From CAILDB01 sp049695975 (lineage in GTDB: Bacteria > Patescibacteriota > Minisyncoccia > Phycocordibacterales > GWA1-40-21): a stretch of DNA of 26,210 nt. Shown piece by piece: positions 1-6,859 of this stretch. Location: assembly GCA_049695975.1 (NCBI GenBank), contig JBAVTE010000004.1, forward strand, positions 1 through 26,210. The letters run 5' to 3'. The position numbers and the translations under genes are program-made. The notes below the pieces were generated by a model that was not told where the DNA came from, ran no database searches, and worked only from the letters and a program-made list of their open reading frames with translations. Every line of letters begins with the position of its first letter. Position 1 is the stretch's first letter.

Positions 1-123
1 TCTGACCTACAGAAAAAACTAAGAATCTGGAATGATTATTACAACAATCTTGAACACTGCGGTTTAAATGGAAAAACTCCAAATGAAATGCTAGGATTGG
101 AGGTGACAAATGTGTGTGCCTAA
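1..123 (+). CDS. C-terminal end of a DDE/integrase-core transposase (partial)
   Basis: An open frame runs from the window edge to TAA at 121-123, giving 40 residues. It reads LRIWNDYYNNLEHCGLNGKT followed by PNEMLGLE. The pattern W-x2-YYN-x2-EHxGLxGxTPxEML is the usual C-terminal tail of retroviral-type integrase-core (rve) transposases such as IS481- or IS3-like enzymes. The catalytic core lies outside the window, so neither the exact family nor intactness can be judged. It ends 12 bp before the convergent Na/Pi-cotransporter-like gene, and no terminal inverted repeat can be recognised in that gap. It could also be an isolated fragment of a decayed element. Confidence 0.6.
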   Translation, partial: SDLQKKLRIWNDYYNNLEHCGLNGKTPNEMLGLEVTNVCA

Positions 124-135
124 AACAAAAAGAGG

Positions 136-1056
136 TTATCTTATAATCCGATTGATAAGAAAATAAAATGGTTTTATTGCTAACAAAAATACAAAAGCAC
201 AAATCAAATTAAATATAAGATGGATATTTGCGACTTGATGAACTAAATCTCCGTCTAACCACTGGACTATTCTATAAAAATATACAAGGAATGGAAGTAA
301 AATAATAACGCCCAGAAAATTGAACAGAAAATGAGACAACGCGACTTTTTTTGCCTCTCTTCCCATTGCTAAAGAAGCAATGATAACAGTAGAAGTAGTT
401 CCTATGTTGGCACCCAGAATTAAACCGACAGATTGGGCCAAATCAATATGCCCCGCCCCAGCGAGGATTAAAACTATCCCCGACACAATACTACTTGATT
501 GAAATACCGCTGAAGCAATTATGCCAATCATAATTGCGATAATTGGATTTGAAGTTATAGAGAGATAAGAACCTAATAACCCTTGGTCAATATGCGAGAC
601 AAAAATAGAAATTAGATAGATTGAAAAGAATAAAAGACCGAAATATATTATCGGTTTACCATATCTTTTGAAACTATTTCCCCACCAATAAACGATTAAA
701 CCAAGTAAAATTATAAATGGTGAGACAGACATAGCATTAAACGCCACAAGCTGTGAGGTGATAGTCGTGCCTATATTTACTCCGAAGATTACACCTAAAG
801 TGCTATAAAAAGAAATAAGGCCTGCATCCGCCAAACTGGCAACCAAGACAGATGTTGCAGAGCTTGATTGTAAGATAGCAGTTGAAACGGTCCCAAAAAT
901 TACTCCTTTTACAGAATTAGAAGTCAATGAAGATAACAGATTCCTTATCTTTTGTCCTGCAGTATGTTTTATTATATTACTAAAAGATATGACGCTATAC
1001 AAAAAAAGTGCTACTGAGCCGATTATACCTACGATAATTCCAGAAATTCCTAACAT
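136..1056 (-). CDS. Na/Pi cotransporter family membrane protein
   Basis: A 306-residue polytopic membrane protein with about eight hydrophobic segments. It carries the two inverted repeats of the Na/Pi-cotransporter (NptA/PNaS) family, each marked by a QSSS signature: QSSSATSVLVASLADAGLI near residue 63 and QSSSIVSGIVLILAGAGHI near residue 190. Each is followed by a GANIGTT- or GVNIGTT-type segment. Family members move phosphate into the cell with sodium. Many bacterial versions carry a C-terminal PhoU-like domain; this one stops after the membrane part, so it is the short form. Substrate is inferred from family only. It is monocistronic on the minus strand, with an extended -10 box placed so that the transcript would begin at the ATG. 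Confidence 0.85.
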   Translation of the reverse strand: MLGISGIIVGIIGSVALFLYSVISFSNIIKHTAGQKIRNLLSSLTSNSVKGVIFGTVSTAILQSSSATSVLVASLADAGLISFYSTLGVIFGVNIGTTITSQLVAFNAMSVSPFIILLGLIVYWWGNSFKRYGKPIIYFGLLFFSIYLISIFVSHIDQGLLGSYLSITSNPIIAIMIGIIASAVFQSSSIVSGIVLILAGAGHIDLAQSVGLILGANIGTTSTVIIASLAMGREAKKVALSHFLFNFLGVIILLPFLVYFYRIVQWLDGDLVHQVANIHLIFNLICAFVFLLAIKPFYFLINRIIR

Positions 1057-1062
1057 TCCAAA

Positions 1063-1071
1063 ATTATACCA
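1063..1071 (-). promoter_or_regulatory. Extended -10 promoter of the Na/Pi gene, leaderless spacing
   Basis: On the minus strand the sequence reads TGG-TATAAT-TTTGGA-ATG: a perfect extended -10 (TGnTATAAT), six bases, then the start codon. Transcription normally begins about seven bases after the -10, which puts +1 on the A of ATG. No Shine-Dalgarno sequence is possible in this arrangement. Confidence 0.6.
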
Positions 1072-1187
1072 GAATTAGAAATGATTTCACAGCCAAGATA
1101 AAAGGATTAATATAAAAAAAATAATTTATATTTCTAGTTTTTACTTTACTCTTTTCTATCAACTAGTTCTAACGTCCCTACTTCCAA

Positions 1188-1219
1188 CAAAAACAGCCCT
1201 TATATAGAGCTGTTTTTTG
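1188..1219 (-). terminator. Intrinsic terminator after tRNA-Asp
   Basis: The hairpin pairs AAAAACAGC with GCTGTTTTT around an 11-nt loop and has T-runs on both sides, starting a few bases after the tRNA-Asp 3' end on the minus strand. It would end the fMet-Met-Asp tRNA transcript. The remaining bases up to the Na/Pi promoter (about 1072-1187) are AT-rich and show no gene. Confidence 0.7.
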
Positions 1220-1223
1220 ATTG

Positions 1224-1504
1224 CGCGGCTGATGGGATTTGAACCCACGACCTCTCCCGTGCACTTCTTCCAATATTTTCATACTGGCATGGACTATATC
1301 TTTACCCTTCACACACAGTGAGTTAGGGTACTCCGGTATCTAGTCTCTACGGCGCCCCCTCAAAATTTGAGGGGTTCCCACGGTGTTCGCATATTTCTAA
1401 ACGAAACTTAGCCTTCACCGTTATCCCAGAGAGTTTCAATCTGCCTCTCGACAAAAAGCTGCACGTCTACAGGGGAGCGCTCTAACCAACTGAGCTACAA
1501 CCGC
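1224..1504 (-). tRNA. tRNA-Asp(GUC) interrupted by a group I intron
   Basis: Exon 1 is 1504-1469 and exon 2 is 1261-1224. Spliced, they give a 74-nt cloverleaf: acceptor GCGGTTG/CAGCCGC, D-arm GCTC/GAGC with GG in the loop, anticodon stem CTCCC/GGGAG with loop CTGTCAC (anticodon GTC), T-loop TTCAAAT and discriminator G, which is the usual Asp base. The joined CCTGTCACG is the standard tRNA-Asp anticodon region. The intron lies between anticodon bases 35 and 36, so no functional tRNA can form without splicing. CCA is not encoded. The first ten bases of the tRNA overlap the end of the upstream LAGLIDADG frame. Confidence 0.9.
1262..1468 (-). ncRNA. Group I self-splicing intron in tRNA-Asp
   Basis: The 207-nt intron shows the expected group I parts in order on the minus strand. 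Exon 1 ends in CUGU, which pairs with GCAG in the internal guide to form P1 with the required U-G at the splice site. GUG of the same guide pairs with CAC of exon 2 (P10). P7 is formed by GACTA and TAGTC, inside the classic boxes GAGACTAGATACC and AAGATATAGTCC. P8 is TACCC/GGGTA; P5/P4 includes CGGTG/CACCG; P6 is a CCCCTC/GAGGGG hairpin; P9 is CCAGTAT with a GAAA loop. The last intron base is G. There is no ORF inside. The subgroup is not certain. Confidence 0.9.
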
Positions 1505-1914
1505 ATTTTCATAAACTTCTCAAAGATAAGTCGTTTCCTCTCCAGAAACAAAGCATCATTCTTGAGATTCATACTATTATACATAAAATTGTATAATTTC
1601 AAAGCGTTATTCATAGTATAAGACAAACGATAATAATCCCCTTTCCATTTTATAAAACGGCCTCCGGTAAGATTTTCTGTCTCCAATCTTTTTTTTAAAG
1701 CTTCCAAAAAAGACAATGAGCAAGATGTAAAAACCGAAGAAATAAGTAAATTTGGTTTTGGTCTTTTTTTATTTAAAAAGCCTACCCAAACATTGCCATC
1801 ACCATCAAAATAACCGCGAACGAAGTCAGAAAAATATTTATTTGGAACCGATGGAATAGCTAAACTTTTTGTTTTATTTTCACTGTATCCTAATCTTCTT
1901 AAATCATCACACAT
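1495..1914 (-). CDS. LAGLIDADG endonuclease, probably 5'-truncated
   Basis: This 139-residue frame contains one LAGLIDADG motif, FVRGYFDGDGNVW (about residues 31-43), with the acidic residue used for metal binding, followed by a strand-rich region and a basic C-terminus. Such enzymes make site-specific double-strand cuts and mobilise introns. The frame is open upstream of the first ATG and there encodes NLYRLQIGSYD, which is the normal lead-in to this half of the fold, but no ATG, GTG or TTG occurs before the frame runs into tRNA-Met. The N-terminal half with the first motif is therefore missing. The stop codon lies inside tRNA-Asp exon 1. It could be a remnant of the enzyme that spread the tRNA-Asp intron, or a stranded pseudogene. 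Confidence 0.7.
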   Translation of the reverse strand: MCDDLRRLGYSENKTKSLAIPSVPNKYFSDFVRGYFDGDGNVWVGFLNKKRPKPNLLISSVFTSCSLSFLEALKKRLETENLTGGRFIKWKGDYYRLSYTMNNALKLYNFMYNSMNLKNDALFLERKRLIFEKFMKMRL

Positions 1915-1984
1915 ATCATAACTTCCTATCTGGAGACGGTATAAGTTTTTATTATTTCCTTTTCCAATTCTTTCACTTATTTTG

Positions 1985-2055
1985 TGTCGATGAATGGAAT
2001 CGAACCATTGTCTGAGGCTTATGAGTCCCCCGTTCTACCATTGAACTACACCGAC
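1985..2055 (-). tRNA. tRNA-Met(CAU), elongator type
   Basis: A 71-nt cloverleaf with acceptor GTCGGTG/CATCGAC, D-arm GTTC/GAAC with GG in the loop, anticodon loop CTCATAA, T-arm AATGG/CCATT with the normal TTCGATT loop, and discriminator A. Position 31-39 of the anticodon stem is an A-G mismatch and 28-42 is G-U. Pairing at 1-72 and the lack of the three G-C pairs argue against an initiator. CAU could also be an Ile2 tRNA after lysidine modification, but a separate tRNA-Ile(UAU) in this window makes Met more likely. Confidence 0.85.
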
Positions 2056-2084
2056 ATACTCACCAATATAATATACTTTGAGAG

Positions 2085-2133
2085 AAAAAGAAAGACGGCC
2101 CCGGCATCGGATGTCGGGGCCGTCTTTCTTTTT
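2085..2133. repeat. GC-rich palindrome family 1, intergenic copy (terminator-like)
   Basis: A 23-bp stem (one G-U) closes a 3-nt loop at 2108-2110. The GC-rich core is flanked by A-run and T-run sides, so it would work as a terminator on either strand. It lies between tRNA-fMet and tRNA-Met. The core read on the minus strand would encode APTSDAGA. Nearly the same core occurs inside ligA at 5071-5095, where it is translated as APASDAGA, so this is a dispersed palindromic repeat as well as a terminator. Confidence 0.8.
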
Positions 2134-2138
2134 ACATG

Positions 2139-2209
2139 TTGCGGGAATTGGAATTGCACCAATGCCTCAAGGTTATGAGCCTTGCGAGATACTACTTCTC
2201 CATCCCGCG
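2139..2209 (-). tRNA. Initiator tRNA-fMet(CAU) with altered D-loop/T-loop contact
   Basis: It begins CGCGGGATGGAG, the typical bacterial initiator start, and has the C1-A72 mismatch that marks initiators. The anticodon loop is CTCATAA. The anticodon stem is CAAGG/CCTTG, so only two of the three usual G-C pairs next to the loop remain. The D-loop AGTAGTA lacks the G18G19 pair (A at 18) and the T-loop is TGCAATT, with G at 55 where nearly all tRNAs have U. Length is 71 nt without CCA, which is not encoded. First gene of the minus-strand tRNA cluster. Confidence 0.88.
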
Positions 2210-2223
2210 ATGTTATGAGTATA

Positions 2224-2252
2224 AGTGTACTAAAAATAGATGAAAATGGCAA
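2224..2252 (-). promoter_or_regulatory. Promoter of the tRNA-fMet/Met/Asp cluster
   Basis: On the minus strand TTGCCA (2247-2252) and TACACT (2224-2229) are separated by 17 bp, and the tRNA-fMet starts 14 bp after the -10. It begins two bases after the stop of the upstream membrane-protein gene. The match to the -10 consensus is only moderate. Confidence 0.45.
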
Positions 2253-2253
2253 G

Positions 2254-2916
2254 CTATATTATTTTAAATTCCTGGAAAACTGTTTCGTAAAGACCTATCA
2301 CTCTCCTTACTTCTCTCTGATTTAATTGAAAATCTAAGCCAGAATGGGCAATAGTATTTCTTATTTTATGTGCTTCCCACGCATTGTCGAGAGTTTGGAA
2401 ATTACCCTGTTCCACAGCTTTTAACTTTTCCCCTATTGTATCCCCCGGCAAAGATAGTCCTTCCAAAAGATCTCCAAGAACAACATCCGCCGAAATAATA
2501 GCTCGTACCCAATCATTCTCTGCTTCAGAATTTGCGTATTTCAATACCTGCTGCCATTTCAAAGTATGTGAATATCCTTCTTTTTCTAAGATTTTTTCAG
2601 TAGCAGAAATTTTTAATATTTCTTTTGTTTTTGCCAATTCATCTTGATATTTTTTCCACCAAATCACAGTTAGAATAGCAAATGCAATTGCAACAAAAAT
2701 TCCAAAAATCATAAATTTCGCTACAAATGAAATCAGAATATATGATGAAATAGAAAAATAATATCCTACTTTATCAAACACGTTTGGACCTGTAGTCGAA
2801 ATAGGAAAAAAATATGAAATAAATCCATATATTAAAGCCAAAGTAAATAGAAACGAGACTATAAATTGCCATTGTTCATTTTGACCTGGAGCTTTTTTTT
2901 TCTTATCATCAGCCAT
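2254..2916 (-). CDS. Two-TM protein with cytoplasmic HEPN-like R-x4-H domain
   Basis: A 220-residue protein with a Lys-rich N-terminus, two membrane segments (about 16-38 and 60-87), a charged linker and a helical soluble domain from about 105. The domain ends with HKIRNTIAH (183-191), an R186-x4-H191 signature of the kind seen in HEPN-fold proteins, many of which are ribonucleases or nucleotide-binding partners. I do not recognise a named family. It is the last gene of the long minus-strand run, 36 bp after gatA, and has a possible own promoter (TGTTAAAAT) just before its ATG. Nuclease activity is only an inference from the motif; a structural HEPN domain without activity is equally possible. 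Confidence 0.65.
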   Translation of the reverse strand: MADDKKKKAPGQNEQWQFIVSFLFTLALIYGFISYFFPISTTGPNVFDKVGYYFSISSYILISFVAKFMIFGIFVAIAFAILTVIWWKKYQDELAKTKEILKISATEKILEKEGYSHTLKWQQVLKYANSEAENDWVRAIISADVVLGDLLEGLSLPGDTIGEKLKAVEQGNFQTLDNAWEAHKIRNTIAHSGLDFQLNQREVRRVIGLYETVFQEFKII

Positions 2917-2952
2917 TTATTCTAATATTTTAACACTCTATAATAAAACGAG

Positions 2953-4380
2953 CTACTCACCCAATAAGTCTTTACCAACTTTAAACAAAAGATCTTCCTC
3001 ACCATGTCCTGCGATAAGCTGAATACCAAGAGGGAGTTTTTTGCCGTCTATTTCTTTAAATCCCCAAGGCAGAGAAATAGCAGGAACACCGGCGAGGTTT
3101 ATCGGTACAGTAAATATATCTTCCAGATACATTTGAAGCGGGTCATTTACTTTTTCACCTATTTTGAAAGCCGAGCCAGGAGTAGTAGGTGTAATAATAA
3201 TATCAACCTTTTCAAATGCTTTCTGAAAATCTTGGCGAATAAGATCTCTTACTTGGTTTGCCTTATTATAATATGCATCATAATATCCAGCCGATAAAAC
3301 ATAAGTACCTAGAATAATTCTTCTCTTGACTTCCTTACCTAAACCCTCTTTTCTTGAAAGAAAATAATCTTCTATGCCATTTTCTCCAGAAATCCTTTTA
3401 CCAAATCTCATACCATCAAAGCGTGCCATATTTGAGGAAACTTCCGCCGGGATAAGAACATAATAAGTAGACAAGGAATATTTTAAACTTGGCAAATTAA
3501 CCAATTCTAATTCATATTTACCATCTTGTGCTATTTTATCTTTAAACTCATTTATATTTTTAAAAATTTCTGAATCGTAGACACTGTTATCTGCAGAAAA
3601 TTCTTTTATAAAACCAATTTTAATTTTCTTTTTTCCATCTGTTTTCCCTCCAAAGTTGATACTCGTAGCATCCATTTTATCTTCACCTTTGATAGCATTA
3701 AAAAGAATTTCAGCGTCCTCAACTGTTTTTGCAATAGGACCAATCTGATCAAAAGAAGAACCCATTGCCATAAGTCCGTATCTGGAAACTGCTCCGTATG
3801 TAGGTTTGAGTCCCACTACCCCACAAAAACTTGCCGGCTGACGAATAGAACCTCCAGTATCTGAACCGAGAGCCACGAGAGCCTCATATGAAGCCACAGA
3901 GGCGACAGCACCACCTGAAGATCCACCGGGCACCCTTTCCACATCTATCGGATTTTTTGTCGGACCATAGGCGGAATTTTCGGTGGACCCACCCATCGCA
4001 AACTCATCCATGTTTGTCCTACCAAGAAAAACGACACCTTCTTGTTTTAATTTTTCTATTACTGTGGCGTCATAAGTAGCGGTATAACCCTCCAAAATTT
4101 TTGAACCTGCAGAGACCTTTCGTCCTTTTATTAAAATATTATCTTTCACTGAAATAGGAATACCAGTAAGAAGTCGGGCTTTGCCAGATTTTATCATTTC
4201 ATCCGCCTTTTTTGCCTGCAACAACACATCTCCATAAACTTCAAGATATGCGTGCAGTTTCTCATCTTTCTTTTTTATTTCTGCAAGATAAGCAGATGCC
4301 AAATCTACGGCAGTGTAATCCCCTTTTACGAAGGATTCGTGAGCTTTTGCTATTGTTAAATTTTTTAGATCAATATTCAT
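2953..4380 (-). CDS. gatA: Asp-tRNA(Asn)/Glu-tRNA(Gln) amidotransferase subunit A
   Basis: The 475-residue amidase subunit of GatCAB releases ammonia from glutamine so that misacylated Glu-tRNA(Gln) or Asp-tRNA(Asn) can be amidated. The full amidase-signature catalytic triad is present: Lys79 in SVKDN, Ser154 in PGGSSGG and Ser178 in GSDTGGSIRQP. Length is normal for the family. It follows gatC by 53 bp on the same strand. gatB, which holds the tRNA-binding and kinase part, is not in the window and must lie elsewhere. GatCAB normally replaces glutaminyl- and/or asparaginyl-tRNA synthetase in bacteria that lack them. Confidence 0.96.
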   Translation of the reverse strand: MNIDLKNLTIAKAHESFVKGDYTAVDLASAYLAEIKKKDEKLHAYLEVYGDVLLQAKKADEMIKSGKARLLTGIPISVKDNILIKGRKVSAGSKILEGYTATYDATVIEKLKQEGVVFLGRTNMDEFAMGGSTENSAYGPTKNPIDVERVPGGSSGGAVASVASYEALVALGSDTGGSIRQPASFCGVVGLKPTYGAVSRYGLMAMGSSFDQIGPIAKTVEDAEILFNAIKGEDKMDATSINFGGKTDGKKKIKIGFIKEFSADNSVYDSEIFKNINEFKDKIAQDGKYELELVNLPSLKYSLSTYYVLIPAEVSSNMARFDGMRFGKRISGENGIEDYFLSRKEGLGKEVKRRIILGTYVLSAGYYDAYYNKANQVRDLIRQDFQKAFEKVDIIITPTTPGSAFKIGEKVNDPLQMYLEDIFTVPINLAGVPAISLPWGFKEIDGKKLPLGIQLIAGHGEEDLLFKVGKDLLGE

Positions 4381-4433
4381 TTTTTTGTTTTTTCATCTAT
4401 TATCCTGGCGCATAACGAGATCTATCTTTATTC

Positions 4434-4718
4434 TTACAAAATCTTCTTTACTTTTAAATAATTTCCCTCCGACTCTGGCATTTCTGCAACAACGACTTCG
4501 GTGTAAAATCCTGATTCAGCCATATTTTCATCAGATCTTATTATATTTCTGTGTTCACCCACTTTTTTTGTGTTAGATATTTTTTCAGATACTTCTTTGA
4601 GCTGGGCAACATAACCCAAAATTGGGTCAATTTCCTTCAGAAAAGTGACTTTTTCCTCATCTGTAAGCTTTATCCTCGCAAGAGTGGCAAGTTTCTCGAT
4701 GTCTTTGATTTCTAGCAT
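4434..4718 (-). CDS. gatC: Asp-tRNA(Asn)/Glu-tRNA(Gln) amidotransferase subunit C
   Basis: A 94-residue protein with the GatC pattern: N-terminal IEKLATLARIKLTDEEK, a central helix around ILGYVAQLKEVS, and the C-terminal stretch from about residue 60. GatC wraps around the GatA-GatB interface and is needed for a stable complex. It is directly upstream of gatA and separated from ligA by 115 bp holding its own promoter and a GC-rich repeat. The start at 4718 is supported by the promoter spacing: -10 box, six bases, ATG. Confidence 0.93.
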   Translation of the reverse strand: MLEIKDIEKLATLARIKLTDEEKVTFLKEIDPILGYVAQLKEVSEKISNTKKVGEHRNIIRSDENMAESGFYTEVVVAEMPESEGNYLKVKKIL

Positions 4719-4724
4719 TCTAAT

Positions 4725-4752
4725 ATTCTAGCATTTTCTTTGAATTTATCAA
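4725..4752 (-). promoter_or_regulatory. Promoter of gatCA, leaderless spacing
   Basis: On the minus strand TTGATA (4747-4752), 16 bp, then TGC-TAGAAT-ATTAGA-ATG. The extended -10 (TAGAAT at 4725-4730) again sits exactly six bases before the start codon, predicting a transcript that begins at the ATG. This gives gatCA a promoter separate from the pilus/ligA run. Confidence 0.6.
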
Positions 4753-4777
4753 AAATTATTAGACAAGAAAATCCTCA

Positions 4778-4805
4778 GTTCTCCGGAGGCGAAGCCTTCG
4801 TAAAA
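4778..4805. repeat. GC-rich dispersed repeat family 2, copy 1
   Basis: The 23 bases 4778-4800 occur again, exactly, on the opposite strand at 21036-21058, and the 21 bases 4785-4805 occur directly at 21014-21034. The core is GGAGGCGAAGCCTTCG. The copy is enclosed by CAGTT/AACTG pairing and lies between the ligA stop and the gatC promoter. It stands out from the AT-rich surroundings. Confidence 0.75.
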
Positions 4806-4833
4806 CTGCAGAAAGAAATTTCCTTAGTAAAAA

Positions 4834-6858
4834 TTATTTAGAAAGAATATCTATAATATTTTGTTCTGTAAGGATTTTGACCCCAAGTTTTTGTGCTTTC
4901 TCCAGTTTTGAACCAGGGTTTTCGCCGGCTACAAGGTAGGATGTTTTTGAGGAAACGGACTCGGAGATGTCGCCACCGAGGGCGCGGATTTTGGCCTTTG
5001 CAGAGTCGCGAGACATTGAGGAAAGGGTGCCGGTGATGACAAAGGTCAGACCGGAAAGTTTCCTGGAGTTGGCGCCCGCATCAGATGCGGGCGCCTTTTC
5101 TATCTTAATTTGTTTAAGCAAACTATCAACAAGTTTTTTGTTTCCTTTATCAGCAAAGAATGCAAACAATGATTCTGCAACCACATCTCCCACGCCATTT
5201 ATCTTTTGCAAATCCTCCACACTCGCCTCTCTTATCTTTTCTATTGTTCTAAAATTTTCTGCTAGATCTATAGCTGTCTCTTCACCTACTTGTGGAATTG
5301 AAAGTGAAACAATAAATTTTGGCAGTGTCACCTTCCTTGATTTTTCAATTGAATCAAAAACATTTTCCACCGACTTTTCACCAAACCTTGGTAATGAAAG
5401 TAAATCACCTTTTTCTAGTGTAAAAATGTCTGGAAAGGTGGAAATCAAATTATTATCCATCAATACATCAATAATTTTCGGCCCCAATCCATCCATATTG
5501 AATGCCTTTTTTGAAACAAAATGATAAAATTTTCTTTTTTGTTGTGCAAAAGAATCTTTCGCCACACATCTCCAAGCAGACTGTCCTGAAATCCTTTCTA
5601 TTGATCCATCTCCTCCGCAAGCTTCCACTTTTTTTGGAAAAACAAAAACATTTTCTTTCCTCGTTCGAAGTTCTTTAATAACTGAGACTATATCTGGAAT
5701 CACATCTCCCGCTTTTTGCAAAACTACTGTATCACCCACTCTTACATCAAGTCGTTTTATTTCATCTTCATTATGTAGTGTAGCGCGAGAGACGAGTGAC
5801 CCCGCCACTCTCACTGGAGTAAGTTTGACTACAGGAGTAAGCACCCCTGTCCTTCCAACCTGCAAAATAATATCCTCCACTACAGTCGTCACTTGTTCAG
5901 CTGGAAACTTATAAGCAATTCCCCATCTTGGCGACTTCCCTGTGTATCCAATTGCATCTTGTATTTTTCTTGAATTTATTTTAATCACAATTCCGTCGAG
6001 ACCATAATCTAATTTATCTTTATTTTTACACCATTTTTCATAATATTTTTCCACACCAACTAAACTATTAAAAACTTCATGATTTGGATTTGTTTTTAAG
6101 TTAAGGTCAGAAATTAAGGCAAGCTCCTCATGTTGAGTCTGTGGCATTTCACCACTAATTTTATCTATATCATAAATAAAAGTATTCAAATGCCTTTCAG
6201 ATGCAACTTTTGGATCAAGCTGACGGATAGAACCTGCTGCAGCATTTCTGGTATTTGCAAAAAGAGCTTCACCTTTTTTTTCTCTTTCTTTGTTTATTCT
6301 TTCCAATTCTTTTTTTGAAAGCCAGCATTCTCCGACTGCAATTAAATCCAAATGTTTCGAAAGTTCAAACGGAATACTTCTTATTGTCTTCAAATTTTGT
6401 GTCACATCTTCTCCAATACTTCCATCACCTCTCGTCGCACCTCTTTCAAAAAATCCGTTTTTGTAAGTTAAAATTATTTTAAGACCGTCTATCTTCAATT
6501 CACAGCAATATTCTATCTTTTCATTTTTTAAAGATGGTTCTTTACTTATCATTCTTCTCACCTTTTCATCCCATTTTTTAAGTTCACTAAAATCAAAACA
6601 ATCATCAAATGACCATTGGTTTACTTCATGTTTTACTTTTACAAATTCATCTAATGGTTTTCCACCAACTCTTTGTGTAGGACTTATGGGTGATTTCATT
6701 TCTGGATATTTTTCTTCCAATTCTACGAGTTCTTGCATGAGAGAATCATAGACTTCATCTGTAACTTCTGGACGATCTAAAACATGGTAAAGATACCGAT
6801 ATCTATCTACCGTTTTGATAAGTTTTTTATATCTTTCTATTATTGGTTTGTCTGCCAT
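4834..6858 (-). CDS. ligA: NAD-dependent DNA ligase LigA
   Basis: The 674-residue ligase seals nicks in replication and repair using NAD+. Visible parts are the N-terminal Ia domain (about 1-65, ending SPTQRVGG), the adenylation motif ELKIDGL with Lys122 as the AMP acceptor, the OB fold (GDTVVLQKAGDVIP), the HhH region (about 450-580, MDGLGPKIID and LPRFGEKSVEN), and a C-terminal BRCT domain (about 598-674, GLTFVITGTLSSMSRDSAK). Two features are odd. The zinc finger is degraded: CPxC becomes VEAC and the fourth Cys site reads DSFAQQ, leaving two of four cysteines. A palindromic repeat encodes the linker APASDAGA just before BRCT. The start overlaps the pilin run (upstream stop one base away), so it is probably cotranscribed with the pil genes. 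Confidence 0.97.
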   Translation of the reverse strand: MADKPIIERYKKLIKTVDRYRYLYHVLDRPEVTDEVYDSLMQELVELEEKYPEMKSPISPTQRVGGKPLDEFVKVKHEVNQWSFDDCFDFSELKKWDEKVRRMISKEPSLKNEKIEYCCELKIDGLKIILTYKNGFFERGATRGDGSIGEDVTQNLKTIRSIPFELSKHLDLIAVGECWLSKKELERINKEREKKGEALFANTRNAAAGSIRQLDPKVASERHLNTFIYDIDKISGEMPQTQHEELALISDLNLKTNPNHEVFNSLVGVEKYYEKWCKNKDKLDYGLDGIVIKINSRKIQDAIGYTGKSPRWGIAYKFPAEQVTTVVEDIILQVGRTGVLTPVVKLTPVRVAGSLVSRATLHNEDEIKRLDVRVGDTVVLQKAGDVIPDIVSVIKELRTRKENVFVFPKKVEACGGDGSIERISGQSAWRCVAKDSFAQQKRKFYHFVSKKAFNMDGLGPKIIDVLMDNNLISTFPDIFTLEKGDLLSLPRFGEKSVENVFDSIEKSRKVTLPKFIVSLSIPQVGEETAIDLAENFRTIEKIREASVEDLQKINGVGDVVAESLFAFFADKGNKKLVDSLLKQIKIEKAPASDAGANSRKLSGLTFVITGTLSSMSRDSAKAKIRALGGDISESVSSKTSYLVAGENPGSKLEKAQKLGVKILTEQNIIDILSK
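5071..5095. repeat. GC-rich palindrome family 1, copy inside ligA
   Basis: An 11-bp perfect stem with a 3-nt loop (5082-5084) lies inside the ligA reading frame and is translated as APASDAGA at about residues 588-596, the linker between the HhH and BRCT domains. The core matches the intergenic hairpin at 2085-2133, including the codon pattern. The insertion keeps frame. Confidence 0.8.
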
Positions 6859-6859
6859 T

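Noticed and set aside
1495..1504. tRNA-Asp 5' half considered a tRNA pseudogene
   Set aside because: Both halves fit perfectly when joined, and the intron has all core pairings, so it is an intact split gene.
2046..2252. ORF across tRNA-fMet and the palindrome
   Set aside because: It only exists because tRNA and hairpin sequences are open in this frame; no start signal and no family.
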